Assembly (NCBI RefSeq): GCF_963082655.1
Contig: NC_081556.1
Span: 152,055,501 to 152,119,500 of the forward strand
Direction of reading: 5' to 3'
Origin: Stomoxys calcitrans
Lineage: Eukaryota > Arthropoda > Insecta > Diptera > Muscidae
DNA: 64,000 nucleotides
Part shown: positions 10,664-21,221 of the stretch, in pieces
How the letters are laid out: every line of letters begins with the position of its first letter
Numbering within the stretch: the first letter of the stretch is position 1
Notes under the pieces: model-generated
The model's input: the letters and a program-made list of their open reading frames with translations, nothing else
Database searches by the model: none
What the model was told of the DNA's origin: nothing
Program-made: the position numbers and the translations under genes

Positions 10664-12294
10664 TTTTAAATTTTTAGAAGATTCCATCTTGGTGGATTCC
10701 CAAGATTCAGCCTGGTGAAGCTTACCACGTTTTTACTTGAATTTTTTATGGCTTTTGCTTACTGTACGGTTTTTACTACGATGTTGACATAGTAAGCGTT
10801 TCAATATACAAGGGTTATCTCAGCTAGGTTATGTTGTCCGAATGAATGACTATGTCCTAGCTAAACCTTCAATATGAAGCTTATAGTGTAAGCAGAAGAG
10901 GAAGACTACAACTCCGATGGATGGAATGATCTTAGTCTAATTAATTAACATTGATATTGCTACCCTAGGGATTTATTTTTGCTTTGCACATTCTCGAAAA
11001 TTTGCCTTTAACGCTTAGTCGGGCAACATTTAATCAAGAACGAACAAAAATACTTTTAATTCCTCTGCCTACTAATAATGGCGATTTTAAATAGATTTCC
11101 AACCATAACCTGGAAAACAGATTCATGTGTTTGTAACTGAATACAAATGAACCACACATACAAGTGCATGCTTATTTATACACTCGTAGGCAGTTAAGTA
11201 TGCCTGTGTCTCCCCTAAGGTTATGCACAAGGCCACACTGGCCACCTACTCACCTACACTTATGGACATTAGGTGTTAATCTTATTGGCAGCAGTCCATT
11301 AAAGATTCAACATAATTAGAGAATTTCCAATTGTTATTCCTGCCCTCGAACCCAATTCAATTCATTACAACTCCATGGCCCGGCCCACATCGAACACTCA
11401 AACATATGCTGCAAAATAGGCTCGCGTATAAGTTTCGTGCATGTGGCATTGCCATACGCGAAACATGTCTGTCTGTCTGTCTCTCATTCGCTGGCAAGGT
11501 GTTCTGGTTTTATTGTAACGACTAAACCACCATCATCATCATCATCGTCGGCAGCAAACGTCGACTGTTATACGCTTAGTCGACAAGTAATTAGTAGATA
11601 GTTAGCAATTTGTTCGTTAATTTTATGCAAGAGGCATACATGCGTATGGCTCACATTAATACCAGCAGCTTTCGTGTTTAGAGTGTACTGATGATAGATG
11701 TCTAGGGAAAAATGTTACTGCTATGAACTGGAGAATAAAATCGACATAATTTTGAAAATGATGTAATAGGACTTTGCTGGGGTTAACAACTTAAATCCAC
11801 CTAGAGGACCCACAAAATCACCTTTGTCCGCTATGAATATTTTTAAAATTTAATAATAGCCCAAAATCGATACTTTTAACTTCAAGTATTAACTTCGTTG
11901 TTAAAAAAAATTATTCAAACAGGGCAGGTGTCGAATAAAAAAATATATCCAGATTACACCACATCATATGTCCATCGATGAAAAACTTTAACACATACAT
12001 CCACATTTTATTGTGGTCCATATTGAATGTTTAAGCTTATTAACCTACATATGTCGATATTTATCAAGTACACCCCAGTTTCATCATTTACAAGTGTGTG
12101 TGTGTGTCTTCTATAACTATGAGAAGTATGTGAATTCCCATAATGATTTTAATGGCTCTCATGCTCAAATATCAGGTAAACATAGGCACGCACAATACTT
12201 CAGGAGCGAAATTTAAAAGTTCTAAATTAATGGGCCTCAGTTTTAAATGGATTTTGTGAAGCACTTGCTCTGGGTGCTCAAGCTGACAATGTGA
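10664..12294. other. Single-copy-looking stretch with short microsatellites
   Basis: No transposon signature and no convincing coding region were found. It contains a TCTG run at about 11467-11483, a CAT run at about 11530-11545 and a GT run at 12092-12105. This is one of the longest repeat-poor stretches of the window. Confidence 0.5.
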
Positions 12295-13012
12295 TTAAAA
12301 AGTTCGGCCGGGCCGAACTTTGGATACCCACCACCTCGGGTATATATGTAAACCACTTTTCATCAAAATCCGGTGTAAATTGCATACCTTATGGCCACCG
12401 TAGCGCAGTGGTTAGCATGTCCGCCTACGACGCTGAACGTCGGGGTTCGAATCCTGGCGAGACCATCAGAAAAAAAAAATTCACCGTTGGTTTTCCTCTC
12501 CTAACGCTGGCGACATTTGTGAGGTACTATGCCATGTAAAACTTCTCCCCAGAGAGGTGTCGCACTGCGACACGCCGTTCGGACTCGGCTATAAAAAGGA
12601 GGCCCCTTGTCATTGAGCTTAAACTTGATTCGGACTCCACTCATTGAAAGGTGGGAAGTTTGCCCATGTTCCTTAGTGGAATGTTCATGGGCAAAATTTG
12701 CATTTGCATGTCTCATAGCAGTTATATCGAAATATGTTCCGATTTGGACCAAATACTAATCGGTACAAGTCATTGTTCAATTGTGTATAACAAAATATTG
12801 GTCTTTTTAGAAGCAATAACTAAAAATAAACCGACGGCGACACGGATCTCGAAAAGCCTAACACAGCGAACTGTCCCAAATCTCGGCGAAATCGGACAAT
12901 AAATGTGTTTTTTATGGCCCCAAAACCTTAAATCGAGAGATCGGTCTATATGGCAGCTATATTTAAATCTGCACCGATCTGGGCATAGTGTATTTTTTCG
13001 GCTGAGAGGTGG
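12295..13012 (+). mobile_element. Type B element, forward, interrupted by a SINE
   Basis: It opens directly with the terminal palindrome (AAAAGTTCGGCCGGGCCGAA, then CTTTGG) and TACCCACCACCTCGGGTATA. The leading AACAAG is lost. The sequence is interrupted by the SINE at 12393-12705 and resumes with CTCATAGCAGTTATATCGAA, matching the uninterrupted order seen reversed at 18040-18110. It stops at about 13000, where a type A element in opposite orientation begins. Confidence 0.8.
12393..12705 (+). mobile_element. tRNA-derived SINE, full length
   Basis: The head starts GGCCACCGTAGCGCAGTGGT (A-box region), and the B-box GGTTCGAATCC at 12444-12454 is canonical. The body and tail match the copies at 134 and 49633, ending GGGCAAAATTTGCATTTGC. 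This is the best head sequence in the window for deciding which tRNA gave rise to the family. The flanks share only a short, eroded duplication (CTTATG against TGCATG), so a target-site duplication is not certain. Confidence 0.9.
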
Positions 13013-13015
13013 CAT

Positions 13016-13985
13016 TGTTATACCCTCCACCATAGGATGGGGCCATGTCCGTCCGTTTGTCGTCCGTCCGTCTGTCCGTCCGTCCGTCTGTCTGCACGCT
13101 AACTTTCTAAGGAGTTAAGCTAGCCACTTGAAATTTTTCACAAATGCTTTTTACTAGTGTAGGTCGGTTGGGATTGTAAATTGGCCAAATCGGTCCATGT
13201 TTTGATATAGCTGGCATATAAACCGATCTTGGGTCTTGTCTTCTTCAGCCTCTAGAGGGCGCAATTCTTGTCCGATTTGACTGAAATTTTGCACCTGGTG
13301 TTTTGGTATCAACAGGTACCAACAACTGTGGTAAGTCTGGTTCAAATCGGTGTATGTGTTGGTATAGCTGCCATAAAATCGGGTCAAAATCTGGTATAGC
13401 TGCCATATAAACCGATCTTGGATCTTGACTTCTAGAGGGCGCAATTCTCATTCGATTTGGCTAAAATGTTGCATAAGGTGTTTTTTTATGACTTTCAATA
13501 GCTGTGCTGAGTATGGCGCAAATCGATACTTAATCTGATATAGCTGTCATGTAAACCGATCTAGGATCTTGACTTCTTGAGCCTCTAGAGGGCGCAATTC
13601 TCATTCGATTTGGCAGAAATTTTGTACAACGGCTTCTCTCATGACCTTCAACATTCGTGTCTAATATGATCTGAATCGATCTACAGCTTAATACAGCTCC
13701 CATATAAACCGATCTTCCGATTTTGCTTCTTGAGCCCCTACAAGGCGCAATTCTTATCCGAATGGACTGAAATACACAAAATACAATGACTTCTACAATG
13801 ATCACCATTCAATTCATGTATGATTCGAATCGGACTATAACCTGATATAGCTCCAATAGCATAACAGTTCATATTAAATATTTTTTGTTTGCCTAAAGAG
13901 ATACCGCGCAAAGAACTCGACAAATGCCATGGTGGAGGGTATATAAGATTCGGCCCGGCCGAACTTAGCACCCTCTTGCTTGTTT
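13016..13985 (-). mobile_element. Type A element, complete, reverse orientation
   Basis: The distal hairpin TATACCCTCCACCATAGGAT is followed by a TCCGTCCGTCTG microsatellite at about 13045-13095. The unique segment GTGTAGGTCGGTTGGGATTG follows, then type A monomers. Each monomer carries GATATAGCTGCCATATAAAC, CGATCTTGGGTCTTGACTTC and CTCTAGAGGGCGCAATTC. It ends with CCATGGTGGAGGGTATATAA, GATTCGGCCCGGCCGAACTT and AGCACCCTCTTGCTTGTT. It is compact, with few monomers, and short frames in it spell the family's 51-residue repeat. Confidence 0.85.
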
Positions 13986-13989
13986 TTAA

Positions 13990-14870
13990 ATTAATTATTT
14001 AATCGAAATTACATGGTAGCTGACTATGCGGACGATGTTATATGACTTCTAAGGTGTAAGGATCAGAATCAGCATGGGCTAGACCTACGGCTTACAATGT
14101 AAAGCACGAGAAAATTTAAATCTGTCTGTTCACGAGAAAAATGAAGGTCGGCCAAATTGACGCACCACGTTTCAACAATAGAACGATTTCGAAATCTGAC
14201 AAGGTCAAATATTTAGAAATGATCTTGGACAGAAAACGGAATAGATTGTGTCGCATTCAGGAGTGTACGGAGAAGCATCGCAGATGTTGGATACTATATA
14301 GTCAGCCCGTGTTTGTGTCATAGATTGTGTCACATTCAGAAGCTTACGGAGAAACATCGCAGATGTTGGGTACTATATAGTCACCCCGTAAGCTCGAAAT
14401 TGAGCCTGAATCCGAGGATAGTTCACTGGCTCTTCCGGGGCGTGATTAGACCGTTACTTCCTTAAGCCTCAGTAGTTTGATGAAATTTAAGGATAATTTA
14501 ACAAATTTTGAAATTTTGTTTTGGCTTAGCGGAACGATTAGGAACATGCCGATTAGGACACTGGAGAATCTTCTAGATATCCGACCTATAGACAAACACA
14601 TTAAGTGTGAGGCAGCCACTACGACTATGAGACTTAAATCAATGGGTGAATGGATAGAGAATGGAGAGCAGGTCATACCGTCGCGGTATAATCGAGGCGA
14701 CTATAGAATACCTGGAAGGAATGGAAGAGGTTTCCGATCGGATACCTGAGACGACACTTAAGCGAGGCATTGTTGTCAACGGCACAGTCTTGGATTGACG
14801 GAACTCTTGTATTATCAAAATCATGCGGCAAATTGGACTTGCATAGTACTATTCCGATTCATCCGCCAGA
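13990..14870 (+). pseudogene. Non-LTR retrotransposon family B fragment: reverse transcriptase to RNase H region, broken
   Basis: The catalytic reverse transcriptase box is readable as VADYADDV (YADD at 14025-14036). It is followed by SKSDKVKYLEMILDRKRNRL in the frame starting at 14141 and by LNPRIVHWLFRGVIRPLL around 14400-14457. Downstream, the frame beginning at 14477 and its neighbours retain pieces leading towards the RNase H domain. The segment LCHIQ..EKHRRCW..Y is present twice (about 14244-14305 and 14324-14384), a local duplication. Stops and frameshifts separate the parts. The same family occurs at 38363-39845 and 61751-62890. Assignment to the RNase H-bearing I/LOA/R1 group of LINEs is from motif memory. 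Confidence 0.78.
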
Positions 14871-15597
14871 GCACATATTGCACCAACTCTCAAGAGATTT
14901 CAGATATTGTATTTGCTTCACATATCCTTAAATCTTTGCAGGTATCGTCAACATTAGGAAATTAGGGGTTTTCCTTTCTTGCTGTGATTTTGCGTTGCTG
15001 TGATTTTCGCAAGACGCCCACAAAAATTTTACTGATGTACGTGTGCCACAACATAGTACAACAATAAAAAAAAAACGTTCGAGTCCCTCTCAAGTCAGTA
15101 AATCAGTTGTTAGATTAGTTCAGGGCCTCCTATATAACTTCACAAGGCCCCTCTCTACGACTAAGTCGGCACGTTTCATGGTTGCATTTCATATTCATGG
15201 ATACATGCCTACGAATAGATTGCTCACTCAATGTGGGATTTGAATTAGCATTGAAATGAAATCAATATTTTAACATAAACAAATGTAATTTGATTTGTGC
15301 ACTCGAGCGCACTCCCCTCGGTTATGCCATCATGCGAACCATCACTCCTTTGAAATACTTCAAATTATTAATCAATTATTAAATTAAATATTATTAAAGC
15401 CTACGTAAGATTGAATCTAGAAATTAAGAAAATAAAGTAAATTAAGCAATTTTCGGTGATTAAATAATTCTTTGAAAGTAATTAACGATAAGGTGTTAAG
15501 GATGTTGGAAAGATTTCCAATGAGTAAGGGAATATGTGTAGGGCGAATTAAAGTGGTAATATAATTTTTTTCTTAATTACTTTCCGATGAATTATTT
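14871..15597. other. Single-copy-looking AT-rich stretch
   Basis: No repeat family or plausible gene recognised. It contains an A run near 15066 and AT-rich sequence before the type D element. Confidence 0.45.
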
Positions 15598-17153
15598 TTG
15601 TACCCACCACCGAAGGATGGGGGTATATTCACTTTGTAATTCCGTTTGCAACACATCGAAAAATCCATTTCCGACCCTATCTTCTAGACTCAGAAACGGC
15701 TGAACCGATTTTCTTGAAATTTTCAATGATGGTGCATAATGATCCCGTGGGGAAAATAGGGTGCTACATTTTTTGATATCTGAAGGGGGAGCGGACCCTC
15801 CCCTTACCCTAATTTTCAGAAACGCCAGATTTCGGAGATGGGTGGTGCGTTTTAAGCGAAATTTGTGTGCTCTCTAATAGTAACCTACAAACAAAAATTT
15901 GGTATCCAAATTTCGGATGGGGTACCTAGGCGGGGCGCCCCACCCCAAAAACTACCAAATATATATATACACCAATCACGACAATATGCGACTCAAATGA
16001 AAGGTATTTATGATTAGAAAACGTATATGATATTTAATTGTAGCACCAAGTGTTTGGGGGACCACCCCAACCCCCAAAACACCCCTAAATCGGACACATT
16101 TACCGACCACGGCAATATGGAACTCAAATGAAAGGTTTTTGCTAATAAAATACGAATCTGATATGCAAATTTGGGACTAAGTTTCTGGGGGTCCACTCCT
16201 TCCCCAAAACACCCCCAAACTGGACTTATTTACTGGCCATGGCAATATGGGGCTTAAATAAAATTTATTTGAGTGTAGAATACGAATCTGATATCCAAAT
16301 GTGGGACCAAGTGTTTGAGGGGCCGCCCCGAGAACATCGTCCAAAGAAGACAAATTTACGACCATAGCAATATGGTACTCAAATGAAAGGTCTTTGGAAG
16401 TAAAACACGAATCTGATATCAATGTTCGGGAAAAGTGTCTATGGGGCCACCTCAACCCAATAACACCACCAAATAGGAAGTATTTGCTGACCATTGCAAT
16501 ATGAGGCTCAAAATAAGATGTACTTTAGAGTAGAACACGAATCTGATATATATTTTCAAAAGCCAAGTCACTGAGTGGAGCTCAAATGAAAGGTAGTTGG
16601 GAGTAGGACATGAATCTGACTTCAACATTCGAGACCAACTGTCTAGGGGACGTACCACCACCATAACAACCACCAAGTAGGACGTATTTGCTCACCAAGA
16701 AAATTTGGGGTTTCAACATAGTGGAGCTCGATATTCATAGTTTTTAGGGCCCATACCCCAAACCGGATATTTTCGTTGGCTTTTCCAATAAAACCCCTTA
16801 TTGGAAAAAAAGTGAATGATATTTGAGATTAGAAAACGAATTTGATATCCAATTTCGAGGCCAATGGCTATATGGGGTTCAAATATATGAGAATAGAGCA
16901 CGTTGCTGATATATTTTCAGAGTTTAGTGATTGGGGGAGTACCTCACCTCGATAACACCCCTAAATCGGGCATATTTACCGGCCATGTCAATGTGGGGTT
17001 TAAATGGAAGGAACTGGGGGTAGAGAAAGAATTGATACCCACTTTCGGGACAAAATTTTTGGGTCTCTACCCTTGTACCAAAATACCCCACAAACAGCAA
17101 TTTTTTACTGACCATCGCAATATGGGGCTCAAGTAAAAGTATTTGGGAGTAGA
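15598..17153 (-). mobile_element. Type D element, reverse orientation, carrying a type B-like terminal module
   Basis: The first ~80 bases (GTACCCACCACCGAAGGATG, GGGGTATATTC, ATCCATTTCCGACCCTAT) are the distal end of type B elements. They run straight into the type D unique segment (GGCTGAACCGATTTTCTTGA, GGGGGAGCGGACCCTCCCC) and the ~131-bp D monomers, read in reverse (GGCAATATGG..CTCAAATGAAAGG). The right part contains more diverged D units ending near AGTATTTGGGAGTAGAATA, where a type B core begins. The hybrid shows that the terminal module is not tied to one core. Confidence 0.8.
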
Positions 17154-18217
17154 ATATGAATTTGGGCCGATGTCGCCAAAATTTGGGACAGTGACAGTTA
17201 TGCTAGGCCCTTTGACATCATTTTTCTTTAGCCCAGATCCGTCCAGATTTGAATATTGCTGCCATAAGACCGATCTCGAGATTTAAGGTTTTGGGCCCAT
17301 CAAATGCGCATTTATTGACCGATGTCGCCGAAATTTGGGACAGTGAGTTAAGTCAAGCCCCTCAACATATATCTGCAACTTGGCCTAGATCGATCAAGAT
17401 TTGCATATAGCTGCCATATAGACCGATCTCTCGATTTAGGGTTTTGGGGCCATAAAAGGCCGATGTCGCCAAAATTTTGGGCAGTGATTTGTGCTAGGCC
17501 TTTTGACATCATTCTTCAATTTGGTCCAGATCGGTCCAGATTTGAATATAGCTGCCACATAGACCGATCTCTTGATTTAAGGTTTTGAGGCCATAAAAGA
17601 AGCATTTATCGTCCGATGTCGCCGAAATTCGGGACAATGAGTTGTGCTAGGCCCTTTGACATAATTCTTCAATTTGGCCCAGATCGATCAAGATTTGCAT
17701 ATAGCTGCTATATAGACGGATCTCTCGATTTAAGGTTTTTGGGCCATTTATTGTCCGATGTCGCCGAGATTTGGAACAGTGAGTTGTGCGAGGCCCTTTG
17801 ACATTATTCTTCAATTTGGCTCAGATCGTTCCAGATTTGGATACAGCTGCCACATAGGCCGATATCTCGATTTAAAGTCTTGGCCCCATAAAGGTGCATT
17901 TATAATCCGATTTCAGTGAAATTTGACACAGTCACTCATGTAAGGCTTCTCGACATCCGTGTCGTATATGGTTCAGATCGGTTTATTTTTAGATATAGCT
18001 ACTAAAAAGACCAATATTTTGTTATACACAATTGAACAATGACTTGTACTTATAAGTACAATATTTGATCCAAATCGGAACATATTTCAATATAGCTGCT
18101 AGGGGGCATAAGGTATGCATTTTTCACCGGATTTTGTCCAAAGGTGGTATACATATATACCCGAGGTGGTGGGTATCCAAAGTTCGGCCCGGCCGAACTT
18201 AACGCCTTTTTACTTGT
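17154..18217 (-). mobile_element. Type B element, reverse orientation, distal end missing
   Basis: Type B monomers (CAGATTTGAATATAGCTGCC, AGACCGATCTCTCGATTTAA, GGCCCTTTGACATCATTC, GATGTCGCCGAAATTTGGGA) are followed by the proximal unique segment with TATACACAATTGAACAATGA, CACCGGATTTTGTCCAAAGG and CCCGAGGTGGTGGGTATCC. The palindrome and ACGCCTTTTTACTTG close it at about 18217. The left side is fused to the type D element, so the distal hairpin is absent. Confidence 0.82.
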
Positions 18218-18443
18218 TTGAGTTCTTGTAGCCACATCATACTTTTAGCACGTGGCACCATTTTGGTCTAAGAATGAACTCTAGTAACTTTGAAGAAAAC
18301 AGTTTTCATATATTTTTCATTCAATATCTCATATGCGATTTAGATTTAGTTTTAGCTACCTTATATAGCCAAAAATACATGACATGTAGTTGAGAACATT
18401 TGATAAAAATTATTAGTAAAAACACTGGGTCGGTTACTTCCAC
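18218..18443. other. Short spacer between elements
   Basis: No repeat identity recognised. It ends in TTCCAC, which recurs immediately after the following type A element. Confidence 0.4.
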
Positions 18444-19889
18444 TTGTTATACCCTTCACCATGGGATGGGGGTATACTAACTAGCTGTTTGTAACTCCTC
18501 GAAATATTCGTCTAAGACCTCATAAAGTATATAAATTCTTGATCGACCTGACATTTTATGTCGATCTAGTCATGTCCGTCCGTCGGTCCGTCTGTCCGTC
18601 TCTCTGTTTATCGAAAGCACGTTACCTTGGAAGGAGTAAAGCCAACCTCTTGAAATTTTGCACAAATACTTCTTATTAGTGTAGGTCGGTAGGGATTGTA
18701 AATGGGTTATATCGGTCCATGTTTTGATATAACTGCCATATAAACCGATCTTGGATCTTGACTTCTTAAGCCTCTAGAGGGCGCAATTCTTATCCGATTT
18801 GGCTGAAACTTGACATGTCTTGTTTCGGTATGACTTCCAGCAACTGTGCTTAGCGTGGTGGAAATCGGTTCATAACCCGTCATATAAACCGATCTGGGTT
18901 CTTGACTTCTTGAGCCACTAGAGGACACAATTCTTATCCGATTTGGCTGAAATTTTGCATGACGTGTTTCGCTATAACATCCAACAACTGTGCCAAGTAT
19001 GGTTTAAATCGGTCCATAATCTGATATAGCTGCCCTGTAAACCGATCTTGGGTCTTGACTTCGAAAGACTTCCTGAGCCTCTAGAGGGCACAATTATTAT
19101 CTGATTGCGCTGAAATTTTGCATGACATGTTTCGCTTTGACTTCCAACAACTGTGCTAAGTATGGTTTAAATCGGTTCATAACCTGATATAGCTGTAATA
19201 GAAACCGATTTGGGGTCTTGACTTCTTGAGCCACTAGAGGGCGCATTTCTTATCCGATTTGGCTGAAATTTGACATGACTTGTTTCGGTATGACTTCCAA
19301 TAACTGTGCGAAGTATGGTTTAAATCGGTCTATAACCTGATATAGCTGTCATATAAACCTATCTGGGATCTTGACTTCTAGAGCTTCTAGAAGGCATAAT
19401 TATTATCCAATATGGCTGAAATTGTGAACAACGGCTTCTTTTATAACCCCCAAATACGGTCTAAATCGGTCTATAGCCTGATACAGCTCCCATATGATCC
19501 CATCTCCCTATTTTACTTTTTGAGCCTCTAGAGGGCGCAATTCCCATCCGATTTGGCTGAAATTTGGTATGACATTTTTTGTTATGACTTCCAACAACTG
19601 TACTAAGTATGTTTTAAATCGGTCCATAAACTCATATAGCTGTCATATAAACCGATCTGGGATCTTGACTTCTTGGGCCTCTAGAGGGCGCATTTATTAT
19701 CCGTTTTGGCTGAAATTTTGTACAACAGTTTCTCTCATTCCTTCAACATACGTTTCAAATATGGTCTGAATCGGTCTATAGCCTGAAACAGCACAACAGA
19801 GATACCGGAAAAAGAACTCGACAAATTTGATCCATGGTGGAGGGTATATAAGATTCGGCCCGGCCGAATTTAGCACGCTTTTACTTGTT
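18444..19889 (-). mobile_element. Type A element, complete, reverse orientation
   Basis: The distal end TTGTTATACCCTTCACCATG leads into CCGTCCGTCGGTCCGTCTGT and then type A monomers up to CCATGGTGGAGGGTATATAA. The palindrome is slightly changed (CGGCCCGGCCGAATTTAGC). The copy closes with ACGCTTTTACTTGTT. The monomers alternate between variants with and without extra bases around CTTGACTTC. TTCCAC occurs on both flanks (18438-18443 and 19888-19893), a possible target-site duplication that other copies do not show. Confidence 0.85.
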
Positions 19890-21040
19890 CCACCTGTATT
19901 TGTTCCGCTTTAAAATACAATAGAAAATCTCTGCCAGAATGTTTTTAAAATTCATTTATTAATCCTTGACTCCAAACGATTGATGACTGCCGTTAAGCAA
20001 AGCTACTGCGAATAGCACACAAATCAACAATCTGCTTAGGTAATAATAATCTCAAGTAAGAGCATTAATTTAATTCGTGTCTGTCAATAATTTTCTTTGT
20101 CTCATTCCCAAGTGTATGGGAGAAATCAGTGAATCAGACATTCTAGCGCTAGCTACATCGCGAAGAAGAGGAGGAGGAGGAGCACGAACAGAGAAGCTGA
20201 TCTGTTTAACAACTTTTAAATTAGATTTGTTACATTTCATTTGGTTTCCTTTTGTAAAATGTTGTCGTTGTATTTGCTTGCTTGCTTCTATTAGATGTTT
20301 GTTAACAAATTATGGAGGAGGAGTAGGGTAGTGAGGCAATGGTAAGTTGAATGTGATGACATTCCTGTGAATTGAGTTGATGAAGCTAGAAAAGCAACAT
20401 CATCAAATGATGCTCACAAATGCAAATTCAATGAGACATCATTAACAGCAAATATTGCTACACTTGTTCGCTTTATTATGGACAAGAGAGGCGATGATGA
20501 TGATGATGATGATGATACAGGATATTATGGTAATATGGAAAAATTGACAAGCAAAAATCAACACAATAGTATCTTCGTAACTAACAACTATTAAAAGAAG
20601 GCACTGCGAGCTAAATATAAAGAGTATTTTCTATACCCCAAAATATTAAATCACACGAAATGTTTGAATTTTTGGCGGGAGTAGCAATAGCAAGCACAAA
20701 TCTTATATACCACTTACTATGGATCTCATACAATCTTCTTCAGCATGATATTAAAGATATCACACGAATATATGTCTCCCCGTCTAAAATTTCGTTTTGT
20801 ATTGAACAGTTCGGTAAGGTTCTATTCTTAATGAGAAACGTGTATGAGTAACAGAGATGGTCTGTCGGAAACCCCAACGTATATGACACACATTTCCGAC
20901 GTATAATACATACGTCAAAAATGTCTTTAACCAAGCCAAAAAAAAAAACTAGTTTTTGACAGAATTGAATAGTAATTAGAAAATCGTACAATTATTTTCA
21001 ACTTATGTGAGTTTATGAATATGAATGGCAACACTGGTGC
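19890..21040. other. Single-copy-looking stretch with GAT and GGA microsatellites
   Basis: No transposon or convincing gene recognised. It holds an AGGAGGAGGAGGAGC run near 20168-20183 and a GAT run at about 20493-20516. Confidence 0.45.
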
Positions 21041-21221
21041 ATAGGTAAAAACGTGCCCCCATAACAGAAAACGGCCGAGTTCCAAGCCTGGCGAGAACAT
21101 CCAAAACGTTTTTAACTGTTACGATCCTTTCCTAACACAAACTGGTGGCATTTGTGAACGTGGCCAAACCGCTCCGGAAGGCAGAGCGCTGATTCGAAAA
21201 TTTTATATACACAGAAAAAAG
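21041..21221 (+). mobile_element. Strongly decayed tRNA-derived SINE
   Basis: GTTCCAAGCCTGGCGAGAAC corresponds to the B-box and the sequence after it. TCCTTTCCTAACACAAACTG and GGCATTTGTGAACG match the start of the SINE body (in intact copies TCCTAACGCTGGCGACATTT). The rest is lost. It is far more diverged than other copies. Confidence 0.5.

Noticed and set aside
13045..13095. GTCC/GTCT microsatellites as independent simple repeats (also 5355-5420, 28112-28182, 47150-47180)
   Set aside because: They occur at the same place in each element, between core and distal end, and are part of the element rather than independent features.
13016..13985. Cut-and-paste element with TATACCC / GGGTATA as terminal inverted repeats
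   Set aside because: The TATACCC/GGGTATA arms pair within one end as a hairpin. A weaker TATACCCTCCACCAT match lies inside the other end, ~35 bases from the terminus, so it is subterminal. No target duplication was found at this copy.
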